Assembly (NCBI GenBank): GCA_900756545.1
Contig: CAAEKO010000029.1
Location: 1 to 30,088, forward strand
DNA: 30,088 nt
Direction of reading: 5' to 3'
Source: Clostridia bacterium
Lineage (GTDB): Bacteria; Bacillota; Clostridia; UBA1381
Below are positions 23,058 to 30,088 of the stretch, in pieces. The position numbers and the translations under genes are program-made. The notes under the pieces were generated by a model, which saw nothing but the letters and a program-made list of their open reading frames with translations, had not been told where the DNA came from and ran no database searches. The first letter of the stretch is position 1. Every line of letters begins with the position of its first letter.

Positions 23058-24716
23058 TTATGCGTTTTCCAGCATGGTAATTGCCGCGTTGAGCCTATCC
23101 ATTACCTCATCTTTTCCCAATACCTTTAAAATCTGATACAGGTCCGGCGTATTCCGTCGTCCGGTAACTGCCACACGGATCACCGTGCTTACATCTCCCA
23201 CATGCCCCTTGAAATCCTCCGGGTTTTTCTTATAAAGCTTCGGCGCCTTTGCATAGCCTAATTCCTCGCTCATTTCCCGGATTCGGGGAAACCAGTCCTC
23301 CTGAGAATCCTCTTCGCGGTAGACTGTTTTATAGGTTTTCAGAATCTCCGCCATATCCAATTTTGTCAGATTTTCTGGGTATTCAAATATAACAGGCTTT
23401 TCATAAAAATAAGCCGTATAATCAATCGTATCTTCCCATTTTGCAATATCTTTACGGGGTTTTTCATTACCGCGCTCAATTCCGAATACCCGCTTTGTAT
23501 AGGCCGGATCTTTCGTAATTTGAGCATAGAACGCCGGCGCATACTCCGCCGCCCAGTCTATCACAGCGGCATAAACCTCCTCCGCCGACATTTTTGAGAT
23601 ATAAGTCTTGCTGATGTCAGTCAATTTGAGAAGATCGAACAACGCTCCCGCTTTGCTCATATGAGCAAAGGAAAAAGTGAAGTCCGCCATCGGCGCGTCC
23701 GGGTTCGCCAGCCGCCATTCCTCGTAATTGGAGTTTGCAATGGTTAGCAGGTATTCCAGTACGGCGCCGTTTGGATAACCTACCTCGTGATAATAATCCA
23801 CTGCCGCCTCTGGATCTTTCCGCTTGGAAAGCTTGCGTTTGCCGCCAGTTTCCGCATCCTCTTTCATGATTGGAGAAATGTGAGAATAGCGCGGGCACGC
23901 AAAGCCCAGCAGATCAAAAAGCTGGATGTGAATCGGAGCAGAAGAAATCCACTCATCGCCGCGGATTACATCGGTTGTTCCCATCAAATGATCGTCTACC
24001 GCATGCGCAAAATGATAAGTAGGGATACCGTCAGTTTTTAATAGGACTACATCCTGCACATTCTCCGGCATTTCGATCCTGCCCTTGATCCCATCCTCAA
24101 AGAAAACCCGTTTTTCGGGATCCCCCGGCGATTTCAGGCGAACCACATATGGCTCTCCGTTTTTAATTTTTTCTTCAACGTCTTCCAGAGTAAGAGAACG
24201 GCATTTCGCAAATTCGCCATAGTATCCAGGTGTAAGCTTCCCAGCTTCCTGTTGTCCCCGGATCGTTGCAAGTTCCTCGGCAGAACAGAAGCACGGATAA
24301 GCAAGCCCGCGCTGGACAAGCGCTTTGCAATATGCCTGATAAATTTCCTTCCGTTGGCTTTGGATATAAGGTCCGTATTCACCAGTGGATTCTGTTTCCG
24401 ATAGCATCCCCTCATCAATCTGTATGCCAAAATTTCTGATACCGCGGACGATTCCCGAAATACCATTTTCTACTTCACGCTTTTTGTCTGTATCTTCAAT
24501 CCGCAAATAGAATACACCGCCGGTAGTGTGGGCCGCACGCTCCGCTACAAATGCCGCAAATAACCCGCCGATATGTAAAAAACCAGTTGGGCTGGGTGCA
24601 AACCGCGTAATGACCGCATCTTTCGGCAGATTTCTCTTCACATATTTTTTTTCATAATCCGCCGGCGTTTTTGTGATATGCGGGAAAAGCAATTCTGCAA
24701 GCTTTTGATTATCCAT
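23058..24716 (-). CDS. gltX: Glutamyl-tRNA synthetase
   Basis: A 552-aa class I synthetase charging tRNA-Glu. HIGH-type motif in FAPSPTGFLHIGG (HIGG in place of HIGH, 48-51), then YLRIEDTDKKR, and the KMSKS loop KLSKRKDPEAAV (295-306). It is about 60 residues longer than the usual 480-500, a length seen in some Clostridia. First gene of the six-gene run, with its own promoter. GGAAAGG lies 9 bases before the ATG. Whether it charges only tRNA-Glu or also tRNA-Gln is not visible; the adjacent glnS suggests it is discriminating. Confidence 0.96.
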   Translation of the reverse strand: MDNQKLAELLFPHITKTPADYEKKYVKRNLPKDAVITRFAPSPTGFLHIGGLFAAFVAERAAHTTGGVFYLRIEDTDKKREVENGISGIVRGIRNFGIQIDEGMLSETESTGEYGPYIQSQRKEIYQAYCKALVQRGLAYPCFCSAEELATIRGQQEAGKLTPGYYGEFAKCRSLTLEDVEEKIKNGEPYVVRLKSPGDPEKRVFFEDGIKGRIEMPENVQDVVLLKTDGIPTYHFAHAVDDHLMGTTDVIRGDEWISSAPIHIQLFDLLGFACPRYSHISPIMKEDAETGGKRKLSKRKDPEAAVDYYHEVGYPNGAVLEYLLTIANSNYEEWRLANPDAPMADFTFSFAHMSKAGALFDLLKLTDISKTYISKMSAEEVYAAVIDWAAEYAPAFYAQITKDPAYTKRVFGIERGNEKPRKDIAKWEDTIDYTAYFYEKPVIFEYPENLTKLDMAEILKTYKTVYREEDSQEDWFPRIREMSEELGYAKAPKLYKKNPEDFKGHVGDVSTVIRVAVTGRRNTPDLYQILKVLGKDEVMDRLNAAITMLENA

Positions 24717-24787
24717 ACTTTTGTTTCCTTTCCATACTCTTATCTATTTCATGCCGATTCAGGCATATAATTACAGCAATATACACT

Positions 24788-24816
24788 ATTATACCTTCTT
24801 CAGGCAATAATATCAA
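24788..24816 (-). promoter_or_regulatory. Promoter of gltX and the downstream gene run
   Basis: Minus-strand TTGATA and TATAAT with a 17-bp spacer, about 70 bases before the gltX ATG. A second TATAAT at about 24887-24892 has only a poor -35. Bases 24717-24918 hold nothing else recognisable. Confidence 0.75.
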
Positions 24817-24918
24817 TATTTTTTTTTAAATTCTTGGAAATTATATTCAGAATTGAATGCGGTCGCCAAACCATTTACTATTATACCATGAGGTTTTTTT
24901 CTACGTCTAAAGGCGCCA

Positions 24919-24959
24919 AATAAAACACAGCTATGGCAACCTCAAAATTACCACAGCTG
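24919..24959 (-). terminator. Intrinsic terminator of the truncated B12 riboswitch copy
   Basis: On the minus strand CAGCTGTGG (24959-24951) pairs over 9 bp with CCATAGCTG and is followed by TGTTTTATTT. It can also end transcripts from the SLH/DUF4430 gene. The upstream arm overlaps the alternative hairpin CACAG/CTGTG, as in the intact copy. Confidence 0.75.
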
Positions 24960-25100
24960 CGTTTCCCTGTGTCTGCACGAAACCAAAGCCCTCAAAAAAA
25001 TCTTTTCAAGCGCAGGCCAAACTATTATTCCTATGTCAACGGTATTTACAGAATAACATCAAAGCAGGTTTTCTTGCTCACATCATATAATGCACAATGC
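24960..25100 (-). promoter_or_regulatory. Truncated cobalamin riboswitch (3' half: B12 box and expression platform)
   Basis: This stretch repeats the 3' half of the leader found upstream of the SLH/DUF4430 gene, in the same orientation. It has the B12-box-like GCAAGAAAACCTGC (about 25064-25077), the identical block ACCTGCTTTGATGTTATTC, the stem GTTATTCT/GGAATAAT, GGGCTTTG, and the CACAG/CTGTG hairpin. The 5' aptamer half is missing, replaced by the end of the coding sequence at 25123. It probably cannot bind B12 and now serves as a terminator region. Confidence 0.75.
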
Positions 25101-25122
25101 TTAACATTTTATACGTAAAATA

Positions 25123-28100
25123 TTAATTACTTATTTTATCCGACAAACTTACAAATATTTTTGCTGCCTCCGCTCTTGTAGCGTTGTTCAACGGATTAAA
25201 CTCGTTTTTATCATTACCAATCATGATCTCTGCAGCATTACAGAAAATAACCGCTTGTATTGCCCAATCGGAAATATCATCATTATCAGCATAACCAATT
25301 TCGAGCTGTTCGCTGTTTTCAGACACTATACCCTTATACTTTGCATATCTGTAAATCAACGCGGAAATTTGTTCGCGTGTTATATTCGCATTTGGATCAA
25401 ATTCCAAATCTGAAACACCTTTTACAATTCCATTTACACTCGCCCATGCAACAGCATCATCATACCAGCTTCCGACTTCTATATCTGTGAACTTGGATTC
25501 CGATGCTTCTGGTTCTTCTTCAAGTCTGTAAAGGATTGTAACAAACATTGCTCGCGTTAAGGTGTTGTCAGGCGCGAACTTATCATTTCCTACACCTGTC
25601 ATAAGTCCCAACTCACTCGCACTTATGATATATTTTTCTGCCCAATGACCGGATATGTCGGTAAATTGAGCAGCGCTTTCTGTATCTTCTTTATTGATAT
25701 CTTCGGATTCATTTTCGTCTGTTTTATCCTCTGTCTGTGTACTTAAAGAAGAACCTCCATGGTACAAAGAACCTGTTACTTCAGTGTAATCCTTTGTGAA
25801 AAATACCACGATGTCATCTCCGTCTTTAAGACCGTAACCGCCCATGTAAACATCAGGAACTTTTTTGTTTACCTTATACATCCAACCGGAGTTTGCGCCC
25901 TCATCAAGTTCTTCCAGCGTTGTTCCGTCAGGTGCTGTGATGGAATAAACATAGCTTCCTCTGTTTTTGTAGGTATATCCATTTTCGCTCAAGGCTTTCT
26001 TGAATATATCATATACAGTTGTTGTTTCGTTCAAATCAGTATATGAGGTTGTTGATATGAGTGTACTGTTACTGCTTTGCAAACGGAAGGTCACATCTAT
26101 TTTTTCAGCAACAGCAACGGGCTTTGCACCGGATACTGTTGTTTTCCCTCTGATAACAAGGTCTTGAGATACTTCTTGATAATATAACTCTGCAAGATCG
26201 GCATAATCTGCATAAGTTACCGGGTCATCAAGGTACAGCTCACCATATTTACCAAGGGTTTCACTTGACAGAGCACTGCTTATTGTAACCGCCTTTGCAT
26301 TATTCTGTACTGAAACAATAAGATTTTCATGGGTTATGGCTGCAGGATTGCTTGATTTAAATAATCTCCACGCTTCAAGTTCCTCCCAGCCGTCCATAGC
26401 AACAGGCACGATTCCATGATTTACCTTATCAGCGTTTTTGCGTATCCATACCAGTTCGCCGTCTTCTTCATATACTTCAACAAAGGCTTTAAGATCTTTG
26501 CTGATATTGTCTGCTTCGCTGTTAGTACCTTTTATACCTTCAAAATACGAAGCTTTAACCTTGGCCATCAAGGCTTTTTCACTGTCAACTTCCTTTTGTG
26601 TCAAAGCAGGAATGATTAAATCGAAATCTTTTGATGCGGTAACATTTGTATCTTTGTCCGAAATTGTCACCGCAACGGTAGCTTTCGCATCATCTTTGCC
26701 AACAGCAGGGCGGTATACCTCTACACGCGCGGCATTATTCACATCTGGTGCTTTAACAGCCTCGCTGTCACTTGTAATTGTAATCGGGTAATATTTTCCG
26801 TCAACACCGAAATCTGCCGTAGTCGGGAACTGAATATCATTATATACCGTATATCCATTGTTTTCTTCCATTAAGGCTTCACCCGTAACGGCATCGCTGA
26901 TACCTGCTGCTGAGAAACCTGTATCAAGTTTTTCTGCTAGGTCTTTTTTTATTTTCTCAAGCTGTTCTTCATCGAGAGCCTTAACAGTAATCTCAAACAC
27001 CTTATTGAGAGTAATAGGCGTTTCGTTTCCTGTCACATCGTTAGTGAGCATGAATGTAAAGGTTGCCGTAAGTATCACAATTTCATCCTTTGCGCCTTGT
27101 TTTACAACACCCACATATGGATCAAATAGTGTATCCGCAGTCTGCTGTTTTTCATTGGATACAGAAATTATTTTTTCGTCAGATGATGTCCATGAAATCA
27201 GCGTCCATTTCTTGTCATCAATTACTTTCGGCAGCGAAATATTTTCTGAAATGGGAGTTTCTGCATCAATAGTAACCTTATTTAAAATTTCAGCAGCCAT
27301 AACATCTTTTACTTTTTCAACATCCCAATAAACAACAACCGGAACAGCGAAATCGTATGCCGCATCGTCACATGTCAAAGTGAAGGTAACATTATAGCTG
27401 CCGTTTTTTATAGCAGGAGTGCTGTTGGGATCGGCATAAAAATATGTTATAATACCGTCATCAGAAATGGCTGCGCCGCCGTATACCTCCTCAACATTCT
27501 TCACGGAAATGTCAATATCGGTATATCCGTTTTCCTCAAGCTTGGTTCGAATAACGTCTTTCACATTTGTATCTGTTCCGAAAACGGGATACATTGTATA
27601 ATATTCACCCAGTGAAGCCGCTGCTTTTTCAAGCTGCAGCACCTTGTTTGCCTTTTCTTCATCAATCGCTTTCTGAGAATATACCTTTATACTAAACGTT
27701 TTTGTATCGGAATATCCGCCATAAGAGAGCGTTGCGGTGAGCGTAATTTCAGAAATTCCGCTTTCAGGGAGCGTGACAACACCTGTTTCTGAATTTATAA
27801 CCGCATCGTCGCTGCTTGCCCATGTAACTGCCGAACCATTGCGTCCGTTTTCTGACAGTTCAAGAGTTTTCGATTCCTTTATATCCGCAGTGTCAATTTC
27901 AAGTTCTGCTTTGTCCGCTGACAGAATACCTTCCGCCGCCGATGTGATTTTAACAGGTCTGTTCGGCGTCTTATATTCACCGTCAAACAAAAGCTCAAAG
28001 GATAGGTAGGCTCCCTCCAAATCTCCGGTGATCTCAAATTCACGGTTTATTGCTCCAGGGATAGTTTGATATGAACCGCTTCCGGTGTTTCCGGCTGTAT

Positions 28101-29553
28101 AATCATCATTAGTAAGATATTTCCACTGTACTGTAAGCTCTGGATAGTTCTCATAATCATACTCATCGCCGCCGAGGATATTGATTTTTGCATAAACAGT
28201 TTGGTTTACCGCGACTGTACCTTCAATTTCGACTGTGGTAATAAAAGGTATTACAGAAATTTCAAGCTCTGCCATATATGTACCGTCTGTGGTCATTGCA
28301 GTTACAGTCGCTTTGCCCGGATTTACAGCGGTAATAACGACGGATTTATTACTTTCATCTGCATTTTGAGGCGCCTCAAGCGTTATTATATCGCTGTTAT
28401 CCTTGACAGACCACTGAATTCTGGGAGTATCATCCATATCAAAATACTGCACCGTAAGAGTTGTTTGCGGGCTTTGACCGTTATTAGTCATATTAAGCTT
28501 ATTGCTGCCACTGATTGTGATATGCGGATTCTTGTCAACAGATGTGGATGATGTCTGCCATAAAAGAACAGGATAACCTCTATTTATATTACTGCTGTCC
28601 GATACAAAAGCACTGCCGAGATTTTTAAGCAGATCGGCCGCCGTTGTGATTTCAGAACAGTTGGACGAGGTTCCTGTTCCAGCTCCTGAAAGCTGAGTTT
28701 CGTAGTAACAGTTTGTAAGTGATGAATTGCTGTACAAAAAGTCACAGATATCGGCTGCAGTTGCACTTCCGCTTACTGTTCCGATATTGTAGCAACCGGA
28801 TGCCGTACAGTTATTCTGAAGCTGTCCGGCAATACCACCGCTGCGTGTCGCTCCTTTTATTTTGCCTGCATTATAGCTGTTGCTGATTTCTGTATATTTT
28901 GCATAACCTACTATGCCTCCAACTGTTCCTTTTGTTTCACCCGACACACTTGCACTGTTTGCACAGCCTGTAATTGTCGCTGTCTGCGTCGCACCATTAC
29001 CTGCATAGCCTGTAATACCTCCTGCATATCCACCGCTTTTGGTCGTTGTGACACTTCCCGAGAAACTGCAGTTTTCAATCGTCCCCTGCTGAACCTTGCC
29101 AACGATACCACCTACATAGTTATTTGAAGATGTAACGCTTCCTTCAACCTTAAGGTTTTTGATCGTCGCACCGTTTATAAGGCCAAATAATCCTTGATTA
29201 GATGCTCCTGAATTGATTGACAATCCTTTAATCGTGTAAAAATCACCGTCAAAGACGCCAGCGTAAGCTGTTGTCGCATAATTTGATTTAGACGCAAAAG
29301 GCGTCCATTCTTCGCCTTCAAGGTCTATATCCGCTGTTAGCTTTGCATAGGCTGTGCTGGAATCTGTTGCGTTCACCAAATCTCTAAAGGCTTTGAGGTC
29401 CGCTGCGTCTTCTATCAAATAAGGGCTCTCTGCAGTTCCTTCTCCAGACAAGGTGCCATTTGCTGCAAAAACGCCTGCCGGCAATATACTTATCACCATA
29501 GCAAGAGCCAAAAACAGGCTTAATAAATTCTTTTTGTAAATGTTTTTGATCAT
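25123..29553 (-). CDS. B12-regulated secreted SLH protein with GLUG repeats and DUF4430 (transcobalamin-like) domain
   Basis: 1,476 aa. Start at 29553: AAAGGA lies 9 bases before it and a signal peptide follows (IKNIYKKN, hydrophobic core, GVFAAN); the frame is open up to 29670 but that part is leader RNA. Residues about 30-330 carry GLUG-type beta-helix repeats (GGIVGKV, GGITGYAG, GGIVGYAK, GGIAGQL). Next comes a Big_2-like domain (about 335-430), then several degenerate bacterial Ig-like domains joined by helical linkers (about 540-1140). Residues about 1150-1262 match DUF4430, the C-terminal domain family of transcobalamin and intrinsic factor (YDIFKKAL, SGWMYKVN, GDDIVVFF). An acidic linker and three SLH domains (1295-1470) end the protein. 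A cobalamin riboswitch precedes the gene, so surface capture of corrinoids is the likely role; binding itself is inferred. No transporter gene is in the window. Confidence 0.88.
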   Translation of the reverse strand: MIKNIYKKNLLSLFLALAMVISILPAGVFAANGTLSGEGTAESPYLIEDAADLKAFRDLVNATDSSTAYAKLTADIDLEGEEWTPFASKSNYATTAYAGVFDGDFYTIKGLSINSGASNQGLFGLINGATIKNLKVEGSVTSSNNYVGGIVGKVQQGTIENCSFSGSVTTTKSGGYAGGITGYAGNGATQTATITGCANSASVSGETKGTVGGIVGYAKYTEISNSYNAGKIKGATRSGGIAGQLQNNCTASGCYNIGTVSGSATAADICDFLYSNSSLTNCYYETQLSGAGTGTSSNCSEITTAADLLKNLGSAFVSDSSNINRGYPVLLWQTSSTSVDKNPHITISGSNKLNMTNNGQSPQTTLTVQYFDMDDTPRIQWSVKDNSDIITLEAPQNADESNKSVVITAVNPGKATVTAMTTDGTYMAELEISVIPFITTVEIEGTVAVNQTVYAKINILGGDEYDYENYPELTVQWKYLTNDDYTAGNTGSGSYQTIPGAINREFEITGDLEGAYLSFELLFDGEYKTPNRPVKITSAAEGILSADKAELEIDTADIKESKTLELSENGRNGSAVTWASSDDAVINSETGVVTLPESGISEITLTATLSYGGYSDTKTFSIKVYSQKAIDEEKANKVLQLEKAAASLGEYYTMYPVFGTDTNVKDVIRTKLEENGYTDIDISVKNVEEVYGGAAISDDGIITYFYADPNSTPAIKNGSYNVTFTLTCDDAAYDFAVPVVVYWDVEKVKDVMAAEILNKVTIDAETPISENISLPKVIDDKKWTLISWTSSDEKIISVSNEKQQTADTLFDPYVGVVKQGAKDEIVILTATFTFMLTNDVTGNETPITLNKVFEITVKALDEEQLEKIKKDLAEKLDTGFSAAGISDAVTGEALMEENNGYTVYNDIQFPTTADFGVDGKYYPITITSDSEAVKAPDVNNAARVEVYRPAVGKDDAKATVAVTISDKDTNVTASKDFDLIIPALTQKEVDSEKALMAKVKASYFEGIKGTNSEADNISKDLKAFVEVYEEDGELVWIRKNADKVNHGIVPVAMDGWEELEAWRLFKSSNPAAITHENLIVSVQNNAKAVTISSALSSETLGKYGELYLDDPVTYADYADLAELYYQEVSQDLVIRGKTTVSGAKPVAVAEKIDVTFRLQSSNSTLISTTSYTDLNETTTVYDIFKKALSENGYTYKNRGSYVYSITAPDGTTLEELDEGANSGWMYKVNKKVPDVYMGGYGLKDGDDIVVFFTKDYTEVTGSLYHGGSSLSTQTEDKTDENESEDINKEDTESAAQFTDISGHWAEKYIISASELGLMTGVGNDKFAPDNTLTRAMFVTILYRLEEEPEASESKFTDIEVGSWYDDAVAWASVNGIVKGVSDLEFDPNANITREQISALIYRYAKYKGIVSENSEQLEIGYADNDDISDWAIQAVIFCNAAEIMIGNDKNEFNPLNNATRAEAAKIFVSLSDKISN

Positions 29554-29636
29554 TTTATTCGTTCCTTTCTTTATAAAAATTAATGACAAGTATGTGTAAA
29601 ATTCACCTCCGTATTTTTTACCGAAGCAAAAAGAAA

Positions 29637-29674
29637 AGCCGCGGTAATTTTTATTATAAAAAATTACCACAGCT
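29637..29674 (-). terminator. Riboswitch-controlled intrinsic terminator
   Basis: On the minus strand AGCTGTGGTAATTTTT pairs over 16 bp (two G-U) with AAAAATTACCGCGGCT and is followed by TTTTCTTTTT. It lies between the B12 aptamer and the start codon. Its 5' arm overlaps the competing hairpin CACAG (29687-29683) / CTGTG (29672-29668), giving an on/off switch. Confidence 0.88.
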
Positions 29675-29794
29675 GAGTTTTCCTGTGATTAATCACAATT
29701 TGCGTGCGCAAAATCAAAGCCCTTACCGTTATTTGCTATGAGCAAACACAGTTAAACGCATACAAAAACATTACCCCTATGCCCTTGAAGCACT

Positions 29795-30015
29795 TACGGA
29801 ATAACATCAAAGCAGGTCTTGTGACTCGTGCCATATAAGAATTAACATCCTTGCATTCTTATGCTCTGCCTTCTCAGTTTCCCAATGACCGGCTTTCACC
29901 GACGGGCATAAAAACATTCGACACATACACCGACAGGTATCGCAGGGGTTTCTCACCCCATTCCCTTTCCACCAATTATGCCTTGACTAAAAGTCCTTTG
30001 CAGCATAACCGACAC
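29795..30015 (-). promoter_or_regulatory. Cobalamin (B12) riboswitch aptamer
   Basis: Minus-strand features in the order of the cobalamin family: GGTGGAAAGGGAA, the P3-type hairpin GGGGTGAGAAACCCC, TGCGATACCTGT, the segment GTCATTGGGAAACTGAGAAGGC (matching GCCACTG...GGGAAGGC), then AAGGATG and the B12 box AGTCACAAGACCTGC (29812-29826). The CCCGCCACTGT element is divergent. The aptamer is followed by a terminator, the usual Gram-positive arrangement in which B12 binding stops transcription. It controls the SLH/DUF4430 gene. Between 29675 and 29795 lie the linker stems of the expression platform. Confidence 0.85.
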
Positions 30016-30047
30016 TCTGTGTGATTTTATTATATTTTTACTTCTAT

Positions 30048-30076
30048 ATTATACCATATTTATGAATAAAAATCAA
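30048..30076 (-). promoter_or_regulatory. Promoter of the riboswitch leader
   Basis: Minus-strand TTGATT and TATAAT with a 17-bp spacer and an extended -10 (TGG before TATAAT), about 30 bases before the aptamer. The resulting leader would be about 490 nt long. Confidence 0.75.
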
Positions 30077-30088
30077 TTAATAAAAACA

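Noticed and set aside
24717..24918. Possible T-box leader in front of gltX (GGCGACCGC resembles a T-box core)
   Set aside because: The TGGNACCGCG core is not matched, no specifier loop or terminator follows it, and the gltX promoter lies downstream of this stretch.
29554..29670. N-terminal extension of the SLH/DUF4430 protein
   Set aside because: These codons lie in the riboswitch terminator and untranslated leader, and a signal peptide begins only at 29553.
24919..29830. Direct repeats flanking the SLH/DUF4430 gene read as transposon ends
   Set aside because: The repeated part is the B12 box plus terminator of a riboswitch, no transposase is present and no target-site duplication was seen.

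Overview
The window looks like a chromosomal segment of an anaerobic, low-to-mid GC Gram-positive bacterium of the class Clostridia. Support: two secreted proteins ending in triple SLH domains, a ferredoxin-type indolepyruvate oxidoreductase with a phenylacetate-CoA ligase, Shine-Dalgarno-led genes, sigma-A type promoters, a cobalamin riboswitch ending in an intrinsic terminator, and remnants of Clostridia-type recombinases. Genus cannot be fixed from the sequence alone.

Layout. 1-822: a tyrosine integrase cut by the window edge and broken by a frameshift. 1061-1957: a MerR-family regulator, divergent from a promoter with the 19-bp spacer typical of MerR targets. 2095-2248: a small Cys/His-rich gene that appears frameshifted. 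2303-10483: a giant (about 2,726 aa) secreted SLH protein. 10484-12035: a decaying mobile-element zone with a structured non-coding stretch, tiny ORFs and the broken C-terminal part of a large serine recombinase. 12097-12255: two proline tRNAs (anticodons GGG and CGG) on the minus strand. 12494-12982: two small XRE-type regulators. 13051-16703 (minus): iorA-iorB-paaK, an aryl-2-oxoacid oxidation module. 16853-24716 (minus): a tightly packed six-gene run gltX-glnS-aminotransferase-trpS-wecA-wecB. 25123-30076 (minus): a cobalamin-riboswitch leader and a 1,476-aa SLH protein with GLUG repeats, degenerate Ig-like domains and a DUF4430 (transcobalamin C-terminal-like) domain.

How parts work together. 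The most notable system is at the right end: a B12 riboswitch with a clear terminator controls a surface-anchored protein carrying a transcobalamin-like domain, which suggests corrinoid capture at the cell envelope, switched off when B12 is plentiful. A second copy of the 3' half of the same riboswitch, with its own terminator, lies just behind the stop codon of this gene, which points to a past tandem duplication. The IOR/PaaK module would turn aryl pyruvates into arylacetyl-CoA and arylacetate during amino acid fermentation, and the nearby aminotransferase could supply the 2-oxo acids. WecA/WecB-type enzymes would start a GlcNAc/ManNAc-based cell-wall glycopolymer, the kind of ligand SLH domains often bind; that link is inference.
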